DNA from: Patescibacteria group bacterium
GTDB lineage: Bacteria; Patescibacteriota; Gracilibacteria; JAHISY01
Reading direction: 5' to 3'
Assembly: GCA_018817365.1 (NCBI GenBank)
Contig: JAHISY010000086.1
Coordinates: forward strand, 1 to 13,952
DNA: 13,952 bases
Under the pieces are notes generated by a model. That model saw only the letters and a list, made by a program, of their open reading frames with translations, was not told the DNA's origin and searched no databases. Positions 6,967 to 13,921 of this stretch are shown piece after piece (positions within the stretch are counted from its first letter, which is position 1; each line of letters opens with the position of its first letter). Both the position numbers and the translations under genes were made by a program.

Positions 6967-7038
6967 TCAAATCTCCGTCTCTATCACCGCCAACAATTTT
7001 TCGCACTCCTGCTTCGCCATCCCTCTTTAAAGAGAGGG
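6967..7038. repeat. Palindrome plus flank after pyrK, possible repeat element
   Basis: The gap between the convergent ends of pyrK (6947) and the subtilase gene (7115) contains CCCTCT (7021-7026) and AGAGGG (7033-7038) around TTAAAG, with a second register CTCTTTAAAGAG. No U-run follows on either strand, so it is not an ordinary terminator. Minus-strand bases 7020-6967 form a 17-codon frame, MAKQECEKLLAVIETEI, beginning exactly at the edge of the palindrome. It could be a gene remnant, the body of a repeat element, or chance. Nothing else is recognised in 6948-7114. Confidence 0.4.
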
Positions 7039-7114
7039 AACGAAAAATTTCCAACTCCAGTATTTTAATCTAAAAATCAACAGACCTTCTGAACTTTTTT
7101 GATCTCTAAAAAAT

Positions 7115-10100
7115 TTATTGTGCGGCAGGAAGCTCGGTGGTCAAAATCGAAACTTTGGAAAATTCAGCGCGAGTAATCGAGTCAGCCGGACCAAAATTAC
7201 CGTTCGCGTATCCGTTGACGATACCATTTAGCTTTGAAAAAGCGACATATTTTTCGTACCACTGTCCTTGTTCGGTGTCAGGGAAATCCATTTCGCCGCC
7301 AACAATCGTCAATCCAGTCGCCTCCAAAACAATTTTCAAAGCTTCAACTCGTGAGACTAGTTGTTCCGGTCGGAATGTCTCATCGGAATAACCACCGATA
7401 ATGCCAGCATTTTTCGCCGCAGCGACGTACGGAGCGTACCACGCATCAAGCTCGACATCATTGAATGGCTTGGAAGCGATCTCAGTCGGGATTGTTAATG
7501 CATAAAGATTGACAACTATTTTGACCAACTCGGCACGCGTCAAGGATTCATTCGGAGCAAAAATTCCTTCGCTTTTCCCATTGATTGATCCTGTCAACCG
7601 CAAATCGTCGATGTAATTTTCAGCCCAATGTCCGCCGATGTCGGTGAATGGGTCGGCGATTTCAGAGGATTGCAGTTTGAAAGTTTCGCCCGCGGTCATC
7701 TCATTCTCCACACTCTCGATTACTGCAAAAGTGGTGAAGTGATCAACCTCGACAGTAATTGATGTTTCGTTGGCTGAAACAGTGCCACCGTCTCCCGCGA
7801 GTTTGTAAGAGTTCGAAGCGGAATCGTAGTAGAAAACTTTGATATTCGAAACATTTTCTGAAGCATCAAGTGTGAGAGGAATTGTGAGTTTGACTGGTTT
7901 GTCGAAACGGAGAGACTGGCTATCAGATCCAACCGAAAAGGCGGCGTGGACTTTTTTATCACCGACTGATCTTGAAACTGAACTCGTGGAAGTCGATGTC
8001 GGCGCGGCGATCGAACCAGCGTAGGCTGCCCCTGTAGAGGTAGTAACCTTCGTGTTTTGCAGAATCTCGACAGCAAGTTTGTTGGAATAATAGCTATAAA
8101 TTTTCACCGGTCGCGCGAAGTTGCCACCGGTTCCCGAGAGGTCGAGAGGTCTGTAAATGGAAACCAGTGAGCTACTGACAGTATTAGGAAGTCGGTACGG
8201 GGTGGTGAGATCTACGGAAGAACCTCCTCCGCCTCCTCCTCCACTGCTTCCGCCACTGCTTCCGCCACTGCTTCCGCCACCCGATGAAGGAGTGTTGGTT
8301 TTTGCGGAAACAACATTAGAGAGTCCTGATTCGTTTGGAACTTCATCTGAAATTTTCATCGCGAAATAATATGTCGTTCCTTGATTTAATCCATTTACTT
8401 CCACGCTTTGCTCTGTGCCAGCTTCTTTTGGATCTGGCGCTGATGGACTGCTAATTTGAGTAGCACTATCAAAATTGTCATCGGTAATTTCTGCTGTTGA
8501 ATATCTAATGTCATAACTTGTCGCTGTGCCAGTATTTCCATCATCGCCGGTAGCTGTCCAGTTTAATTTGAGAGTGTTATTGCTGATATTTGTAATATCT
8601 GACATGGCGATCGCACTTGGCGGAGTCACATCGCCAACATTAACAGTCCTTGTCACTTCAACCGCTGGATTATCAGCTTCATCTGAAACATTGTAAGTTA
8701 TTGTATAAATTCCAATCATTGAAGTATCAACTGGATTTACAATTATAATGTCATCTGTAATATCTTCGTCAACATCGTCAAGGGCTGTCGCTCCAGCATC
8801 ATCGTAATCATCGCCAACATTAAGATTAACTGGATTTTCGCCGATTAAAGTTATAACTGGTGGAGTTGTATCTGGCATCTCACTAACATTAACTGTTCTA
8901 ATTACCTCGTCTGCTTCGTTCCCCGCGTCATCGGAAACATTGTAAGTTACGCTATAAGTTCCAACCACATCAGTATCAACGCCACTGCTATCAATCATTA
9001 TTTCGTCCGAAACATTATCTTCAGCTGTCGCTCCTAATTCTTCGTAAGTATCGTCAACATAAAGATTTATTGTTTCAGAACCTGTTAAAGTTATAACTGG
9101 TTTAATTGTATCCAAAATCACCGTAATAGAATAACTGCCTGTGTTTTCCGCATCGTCAGTCGCTTCTTTAGTCAAAATATTTTCTCCTTCTTCCGTTAAA
9201 GTTATTTCTTCAGAAAATTCATCTCCGTCAACTGTCCAAGTTAGAGTAATGGGATTTTGATTCGTAACCAATCCATCTGCTGGCGAAGTAATTATTACCA
9301 CTGGAGCAGTTGTATCAACTGTAAAATCGGAAACTTCTAAAACGTCGCTGGAATTATTGCTGGCATCAGTTACCACAATTGTGCAGTCATCATAAATTCC
9401 GTCAGCTAATTCGTTAAATGTAATTGTGTTGTTGCCAATATCTGCTGTTGTATCAGCACTTGAACATCCGCCATCATAAGTAATAGTTCCCGCTTCGTCT
9501 GAACTAAATGTATATTCTGGAGTATTGTTATTTGTCGGAGTTGAAACTGAAATCTCTTCGGTTATGATTGGCGGGGTTGTGTCTGGAACTGGAATAATAT
9601 CAATTGTGTATGTTGTTGTTTTTTCATCAACTGTAATTGTTAAAATTTGATCGGTTGCAGGCATTGAACTGTCAAATCCAGTTACATTTGCCGTTGTAAT
9701 TATTTCAATTTGCGGAGTGCCATTATTATAATTTCCAGTTATTTCTAAACCAGTAATATCTAATTCTTCTCCAACTGTGTAAATTAATTTTGTCGCTGGA
9801 TTTGTAATTTGGATACTTTCTAATATTACTTCTTCAACATTAACTGTCCTTGTCGCTTCAACCGCTGAATTGCCAGCTGTATCTGAAACATTGTAAGTTA
9901 CAAAATAAATTCCTATTTCACCAGTATTGACATTACTATCATCAATTGCGATTTCCTCTGTAATGCCAACATTATCAGTAGCAGTGGCTCCATGCTCCAC
10001 ATAAGTGTCGCCAACATAAAGATTAACTGAATTATCACCAAGTAAAGTAATTACAGGTATTTGAGTGTCAACAGTAAAAGTAGAAATACCAAGCGAATCA

Positions 10101-13100
10101 CTTTCGTTTCCAGCCGCGTCAGTAACAATCATAGAGCAATCATCATAAATACCGTCAGCCAACTCATTAAAAGTTATCGTGTTGTCTCCAATATCTGCTG
10201 TTGTAATTACACTAGAACACGAACCGCCATGAGTAACAGTTCCTGCTTCATCGGTATTGAAAGTATAATCAGGAGTGTTATCGTTGGTTGGTGTTAAAAC
10301 TGATGTGATCTCACATAAAGTTGGTGAAACAGTGTCTATTGATGAACCGACACCACTACTTATTTCTGAATTTTTTATTGGTGCGTAACCTAATATCTGC
10401 AAAGCCACATTATCATTACCATCTTCTATGTACTCATCAATTATATTCACATCTGTTGTTCCCCACCAATTATTTGAAATATCAACAGTCCCATATCCGT
10501 ATCCATTCTCAGGGGCTTTTATTATAAAATCATTATTCAAAAAATTATTGTTCGTTATTGCCGTATGCCCGACATAATAGCCATGACTAAAAACATTATT
10601 ATTATCTATAAAAATATTGTTTTCAAATTTATTTTCGTCTCCTGATGTCCTTATGCCATAAAAAACATCGTTGTTGCCTAAAAATGTATTGTTTAAAAAT
10701 TGCATATTCTGATAACCACCCGTATCAGTGACCACCCAATTATTATGTCTGAATATATTCCCTATAAAATTAACTAACGAAATTCCTTTTAGGTCTATCG
10801 CTCTATCTGCGTTTTCAATAATAGTATCATTTATACCGCTATTAGTGCTATTTATAAATTCAATTCCCTGCCATTTGCTGTCTCCGCTTGAAGTAAATTT
10901 AACAGGCGAGCTTACAGAACCATTTGTATTTAAGTTTCCAGCTACCACTATTTTTTTCTCCTCACCCATCCTTACTTCTACTCCCTTTTCTATTGTTAAA
11001 GTTGCATTTTGAGCTATTTGTAAATCTTCTTCCTCGAAAATATAAGGACTATTATCTTGTGTCCAAGTTGTATCTTGAGTAATTATATTTTCAGTTAAAC
11101 TACTAAGTGCATTAAAGGCATTTATTCTTTTGCCAGTCGTAGTTTTTCCATCAAGGGAAGTTCGATCATCCCCAGTAGTCAAAATCACATCTTTTACTTC
11201 ATCATAAGTTAAATTTGAATCATATCCCCAAATCAAAGCCGCCAGTCCCGCGACATGAGGAGCGGCCATTGAGGTGCCTTGATAATGATCATAACTATTA
11301 CCAACACCATCGTCATATATAGTCTTTTGGATTTGTATATTGTCTATCCAGCAACCATCACCTGTATTACCAGCATCCGAAGAATCGGTCATCCACAAAA
11401 AAGCAAATTGAAAATTGCTAGTTAAATACTCTTGGGGAATAGTTGTCTGAGCCGACATAATAGGAGGAGTATTATTAGGATCAGAATCATCGTCTAAATT
11501 ATATTCACTCCAAATTAATAAAATATCGAGATTGACAAATCCATCATTACTAACCACTAAAGCCATATAATCATCTAAGTTGTACTCTGTATCACAGCTT
11601 GTTAAAAAAGAAATTTCAGCATTTCCAGAATTCAAATTATATGTAGGGGAAATTATTGCACTTTGATTATTATTAGCATAAGGATAATTAGAAAAATCCC
11701 CATATAAGACATTATTTGTAGCAAAAGGATATGTTCCCCAATAACCATCAGCGGACCATCCGTTAGGAATGCTTGGTGGCGTAACTCCCTCAAAAGTTTC
11801 ATTTAAAACTGTGGTAATTTGAGCAGTTGGTACCGTGCTATAAATATTCACTCCCGGCGCGCCAACATCAACAGAATTAACTCCATAATCTGAAAAGTCC
11901 GCTAAAGCATCATTTTGATCAGTGGCGGCAACAACAATTATGTTATCTAGCCCAGTACCAATGGGTGTGGTAATTTTAAATCCGTCTGGATAACTTTTAT
12001 GAGCATCTACACCGTCGTCATGATTATAATTTTCGTTCCCAGCTGCTACCACAAATAATCCAGAAAAATCATCAATAGCATTATATAAACTTACATCATA
12101 AAATTCGCCGTTTGTGCTATAACTTCCCCAACTGGCATTAATTACTTTTGCCCCGTTTTGTTCAGCAAAATTTATAGAACTAATATTATCCGCAGTAGTA
12201 AGACCACTTTTCAAAGCCATTATTTTAACATTTGGAGCAACGCCAATAATTCCGCTGTCATTTTTTATCGCTCCAATTGTTCCCGCAATATGCGTGCCGT
12301 GAGAACTGCTTGTCGGTAGTGGATCTAAATCGTCATCCTCGTAATCATACCCATGCAAACAGTTGCCCAAAGCACCGCCACTATCGTTTAGACAATTGCT
12401 CCCATTCCACATGTTAGCTTGCAGATCAGGATGATTATAAGCAACGCCCGTGTCAATCACCGCCACAATAATATTACTCCCTTCTCCTTCGGATATTACC
12501 CACGCTTCAGGAGCGTCAATATCCGCATCTTCACTTCCAAAGACTCCATTAACTGTCTGCCCTGTATTATGGAGTCCCCAAAGATTTGTACCAATCGTCA
12601 AAGGATAATATTGAAAATTCGGCTGGACATACTCCACTCTTGAATCATTTTTTAATTCAGCTATTTTTTCCTCAACCGTTTTTGCATCTTTTATTTTCAA
12701 AACAGAAATATTACTTTTTCTAATATCCTCCTTTTTATCCAAATTTTTGCCAGCCGCAAACTGCATCGCCTTCATCCTGCCAGCCGACTGCTCTAAATTT
12801 ATTTTCTGCTCCTTGAATTTCACCAAAACTTCCCCCTCCACATAATTTTGTTTTTGAGGCTTACTATTTTTTTGCTCACTTAAATTATTAATAGGAACGG
12901 ATTGCCTTTGTAATTTACTAGTTGTTTTTAAATCTAATTCATTCCTGCGTTCTTCATCAGCTTTCTTTTCTATCGAGACTGGCTCATTCACGGGAGTAAT
13001 AACTGTCGCCGTCGCCTTGCCATCAATATCAGATTCAACTGGTTGCGATTCTTGAATCCCAACTGCTTCTTCGGGTGCGGGTTCTTCCGGAGTTACCACT

Positions 13101-13468
13101 TCCTCGGTTGATTGCGTTTCTACAACCGGAGCGATCTCTTCATCAAGTGTCGGAGCGACTACCGTTTCTACCGGAACTACAACCTCATCATTTTCATCTG
13201 CTGGCGCGCTGTCTTCTTCTATCGGCGCGACATCAACAGGTGTCTGTTCCTCGACTATTATTGGTTCTAGTATTGTTTCGGTCGGAATAGTAGCCTCCTC
13301 AATAACCTCAATTTCGTCTGTCGAAATAATCTCCGGTATCTGCTCTTCAACTGTTGTTGGCTCTACCGGTTCTACCGAGACAGCTTCAGCCGATATTGGA
13401 ACTTCAACCAGATTCGGATCATCCTCTGCATAAGCAACAGGAATCATCCCGACAGAAAACTGGCACAT
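7115..13468 (-). CDS. Giant secreted S8 subtilisin-like protease with beta-helix, Ig-like and SLH domains
   Basis: 2117 residues from the first in-frame ATG (13468). That start gives only the end of a signal peptide (MCQFSVGMIPVAYA, then EDD); the natural start is probably 13529, joined by a slip in the C tract (see findings). Order: acidic Pro/Val/Glu-rich region (15-175), I9-like prodomain (about 208-290), S8 domain with Asp339 (AVIDTG), His390 (SHGTH), Asn478 (AAGNEN) and Ser733 (GTSMAAP). A MAM/jelly-roll-like module (about 552-716, TFEGVTPPSIPNGW to GCWIDNIQI) is inserted before the Ser. Then a parallel beta-helix (about 815-1030, many N-N-x-F turns), Ig-like module A (1046-1135), DUF5011 (1137-1211), Big_3-like (1216-1291), A' (1296-1387), Ig-like (1388-1456), two DUF5011 (1457-1528, 1536-1611), FN3 (1613-1724), Gly/Ser linker (1728-1751), a beta-rich domain ending DHFTTFAVIE, and three SLH repeats (1939-2113). 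All triad residues are present, so it is probably an active cell-wall-anchored protease. Confidence 0.93.
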   Translation of the reverse strand: MCQFSVGMIPVAYAEDDPNLVEVPISAEAVSVEPVEPTTVEEQIPEIISTDEIEVIEEATIPTETILEPIIVEEQTPVDVAPIEEDSAPADENDEVVVPVETVVAPTLDEEIAPVVETQSTEEVVTPEEPAPEEAVGIQESQPVESDIDGKATATVITPVNEPVSIEKKADEERRNELDLKTTSKLQRQSVPINNLSEQKNSKPQKQNYVEGEVLVKFKEQKINLEQSAGRMKAMQFAAGKNLDKKEDIRKSNISVLKIKDAKTVEEKIAELKNDSRVEYVQPNFQYYPLTIGTNLWGLHNTGQTVNGVFGSEDADIDAPEAWVISEGEGSNIIVAVIDTGVAYNHPDLQANMWNGSNCLNDSGGALGNCLHGYDYEDDDLDPLPTSSSHGTHIAGTIGAIKNDSGIIGVAPNVKIMALKSGLTTADNISSINFAEQNGAKVINASWGSYSTNGEFYDVSLYNAIDDFSGLFVVAAGNENYNHDDGVDAHKSYPDGFKITTPIGTGLDNIIVVAATDQNDALADFSDYGVNSVDVGAPGVNIYSTVPTAQITTVLNETFEGVTPPSIPNGWSADGYWGTYPFATNNVLYGDFSNYPYANNNQSAIISPTYNLNSGNAEISFLTSCDTEYNLDDYMALVVSNDGFVNLDILLIWSEYNLDDDSDPNNTPPIMSAQTTIPQEYLTSNFQFAFLWMTDSSDAGNTGDGCWIDNIQIQKTIYDDGVGNSYDHYQGTSMAAPHVAGLAALIWGYDSNLTYDEVKDVILTTGDDRTSLDGKTTTGKRINAFNALSSLTENIITQDTTWTQDNSPYIFEEEDLQIAQNATLTIEKGVEVRMGEEKKIVVAGNLNTNGSVSSPVKFTSSGDSKWQGIEFINSTNSGINDTIIENADRAIDLKGISLVNFIGNIFRHNNWVVTDTGGYQNMQFLNNTFLGNNDVFYGIRTSGDENKFENNIFIDNNNVFSHGYYVGHTAITNNNFLNNDFIIKAPENGYGYGTVDISNNWWGTTDVNIIDEYIEDGNDNVALQILGYAPIKNSEISSGVGSSIDTVSPTLCEITSVLTPTNDNTPDYTFNTDEAGTVTHGGSCSSVITTADIGDNTITFNELADGIYDDCSMIVTDAAGNESDSLGISTFTVDTQIPVITLLGDNSVNLYVGDTYVEHGATATDNVGITEEIAIDDSNVNTGEIGIYFVTYNVSDTAGNSAVEATRTVNVEEVILESIQITNPATKLIYTVGEELDITGLEITGNYNNGTPQIEIITTANVTGFDSSMPATDQILTITVDEKTTTYTIDIIPVPDTTPPIITEEISVSTPTNNNTPEYTFSSDEAGTITYDGGCSSADTTADIGNNTITFNELADGIYDDCTIVVTDASNNSSDVLEVSDFTVDTTAPVVIITSPADGLVTNQNPITLTWTVDGDEFSEEITLTEEGENILTKEATDDAENTGSYSITVILDTIKPVITLTGSETINLYVDDTYEELGATAEDNVSDEIMIDSSGVDTDVVGTYSVTYNVSDDAGNEADEVIRTVNVSEMPDTTPPVITLIGENPVNLNVGDDYDDAGATALDDVDEDITDDIIIVNPVDTSMIGIYTITYNVSDEADNPAVEVTRTVNVGDVTPPSAIAMSDITNISNNTLKLNWTATGDDGNTGTATSYDIRYSTAEITDDNFDSATQISSPSAPDPKEAGTEQSVEVNGLNQGTTYYFAMKISDEVPNESGLSNVVSAKTNTPSSGGGSSGGSSGGSSGGGGGGGSSVDLTTPYRLPNTVSSSLVSIYRPLDLSGTGGNFARPVKIYSYYSNKLAVEILQNTKVTTSTGAAYAGSIAAPTSTSTSSVSRSVGDKKVHAAFSVGSDSQSLRFDKPVKLTIPLTLDASENVSNIKVFYYDSASNSYKLAGDGGTVSANETSITVEVDHFTTFAVIESVENEMTAGETFKLQSSEIADPFTDIGGHWAENYIDDLRLTGSINGKSEGIFAPNESLTRAELVKIVVNLYALTIPTEIASKPFNDVELDAWYAPYVAAAKNAGIIGGYSDETFRPEQLVSRVEALKIVLEATGLTIVGGEMDFPDTEQGQWYEKYVAFSKLNGIVNGYANGNFGPADSITRAEFSKVSILTTELPAAQ
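8241..8276. repeat. 12-bp tandem repeat in the Gly/Ser linker
   Basis: Three perfect copies of CCACTGCTTCCG followed by a partial CCAC. On the coding strand they encode the repeated Gly-Ser linker between FN3 and the SLH-proximal domain. The unit is a multiple of 3, so copy-number change would alter linker length without breaking the frame. Confidence 0.9.
8636..9100 (-). repeat. Two adjacent DUF5011 modules
   Basis: Residues 1457-1528 (8885-9100) and 1536-1611 (8636-8863) share the pattern PVITL-G-NL-V-D-Y-GATA, then TYNVSD-AGN and VTRTVNV. A third copy is at 9836-10060. The DNA is also similar: the segments starting near 8638 and 9838 both contain AACATTAAC and end in GAAACATTGTAAGTTA. Confidence 0.8.
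9308..9583 (-). repeat. Ig-like module A', second copy
   Basis: Residues 1296-1387 repeat module A (10064-10333, residues 1046-1135). Shared words are STPTNNNTPEYTF versus LTPTNDNTPDYTF, and ITFNELADGIYDDC in both, with two cysteines that may pair (GGCSS or GGSCSS and DDC). The strong DNA similarity suggests a fairly recent internal duplication. Confidence 0.85.
10064..10333 (-). repeat. Ig-like module A, first copy
   Basis: Residues 1046-1135, the partner of the copy at 9308-9583. It is followed directly by the first DUF5011 module (9836-10060), so the duplicated unit may have been A plus DUF5011, with a Big_3-like module between copies. Confidence 0.85.
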
Positions 13469-13511
13469 CAGCGCAAAAAAGGTCGTGAGCGCGATGATTC
13501 GACGAGAGCGA

Positions 13512-13522
13512 GGGGGGGGGGG
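13512..13522. repeat. Homopolymer of 11 G at the start of the subtilase gene
   Basis: Eleven G on the plus strand, C11 on the coding strand, beginning 7 bases into the gene if ATG 13529 is the start. With 10 C the frame runs MFTPPP, then RSRRIIALTTFFALM and straight into the annotated protein, giving a complete signal peptide (basic n-region, hydrophobic core, AYA cleavage site). With 11 C it ends after a short frameshifted peptide. Confidence 0.9.
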
Positions 13523-13560
13523 TAAACATTTTAAAGGGGTTAAATTTACAAATAATTAGT

Positions 13561-13580
13561 TTGCGCGATTGTCAGCGCAA
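13561..13580 (-). promoter_or_regulatory. Dyad at the predicted subtilase transcription start
   Basis: TTGCGC (13561-13566) and GCGCAA (13575-13580) are perfect 6-bp arms with an 8-nt centre. It begins at or just downstream of the predicted start site, so it could be an operator or a leader hairpin. Confidence 0.4.
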
Positions 13581-13586
13581 GTTCCA

Positions 13587-13615
13587 ACTATAAATGACTT
13601 TTCGAGAATAAGCAA
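13587..13615 (-). promoter_or_regulatory. Sigma70-like promoter of the subtilase gene
   Basis: On the minus strand TTGCTT (13610-13615), a 17-nt spacer and TATAGT (13587-13592). Predicted start about 13580, leader about 50 nt to the ATG at 13529. Its position supports 13529 rather than 13468 as the translation start. Confidence 0.6.
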
Positions 13616-13668
13616 GCAGAACGGTTATTTTTTTTGATACTCATTTTCATTAGGTTAGTAAGCTAATT

Positions 13669-13830
13669 TTAAACTTTTTTGAAGTCAAAAGAGGACAACT
13701 CGACATCCTGGTTGACCCTCACAATCTTTCCACGCGAGTGGAAATCAAGTTCGGCAGGAGCGAGTTGCCCACTGCTACACTTGAAGACCACGAAAGTTCG
13801 CGCGAAATAAATTTGATTAGTAAGAGTCAA
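13669..13830 (-). CDS. Possible small ORF or gene remnant, unrecognised
   Basis: A minus-strand frame, open from just after a TAG at 13855-13857, ends in TAA at 13669. The only usual start is TTG at 13830 (53 residues). It includes VFKCSSGQLAPAEL and GKIVRVNQDVELSSF. GC and codon choice are closer to clpC than to the AT-rich surroundings, and the stop sits neatly before the subtilase promoter. However, there is no ATG, no ribosome site, and the plus strand is also open here. It may be a 5'-decayed gene, or the bases may serve as RNA structure. Confidence 0.2.
   Translation of the reverse strand: MTLTNQIYFARTFVVFKCSSGQLAPAELDFHSRGKIVRVNQDVELSSFDFKKV
13691..13784 (+). ncRNA. Candidate structured RNA with three consecutive hairpins
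   Basis: Hairpin 1: GAGG-a-CAAC (13691-13699) with GTTG-ac-CCTC (13711-13720). Hairpin 2: TTTCCAC (13727-13733), a GCGA tetraloop of GNRA type, and GTGGAAA (13738-13744). Hairpin 3 starts at the next base: TCAAGT (13745-13750) with ACTTGA (13779-13784), and inner GCAG (13754-13757) with CTGC (13772-13775). An alternative long-range helix CAACTCG (13696-13702) with CGAGTTG (13761-13767), plus CCTG/CAGG, would compete with 1 and 3. No known RNA family is recognised. The strand is uncertain. Confidence 0.3.
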
Positions 13831-13864
13831 CGCAGGTATTTTTGCAATACTTTGCTAAGAATGC

Positions 13865-13883
13865 AAATCGATTCAATCGATTT
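13865..13883. promoter_or_regulatory. 19-bp palindromic operator candidate
   Basis: AAATCGATT, a central C, and AATCGATTT: 9-bp perfect inverted arms. Each arm contains AATCGATT, itself an 8-bp palindrome. It lies at about -57 to -39 from the ATG at 13922, reaching the -35 region of the predicted promoter, a good place for a dimeric regulator. Confidence 0.5.
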
Positions 13884-13906
13884 ATTTCCGTCCGGTTTTA
13901 GAAAAG

Positions 13907-13915
13907 TGGTAAAAT
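13907..13915 (+). promoter_or_regulatory. Extended -10 of the last gene
   Basis: TGGTAAAAT, an extended -10, with 6 nt between it and the ATG at 13922. The layout matches pyrD and predicts a leaderless mRNA. Confidence 0.5.
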
Positions 13916-13921
13916 CTCGGC

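Noticed and set aside
7081..7114. Terminator for the subtilase gene
   Set aside because: Only weak AT pairing (TTTTTT with AAAAAA) and a 4-bp CAGA/TCTG stem; no GC-rich stem with a U-run.
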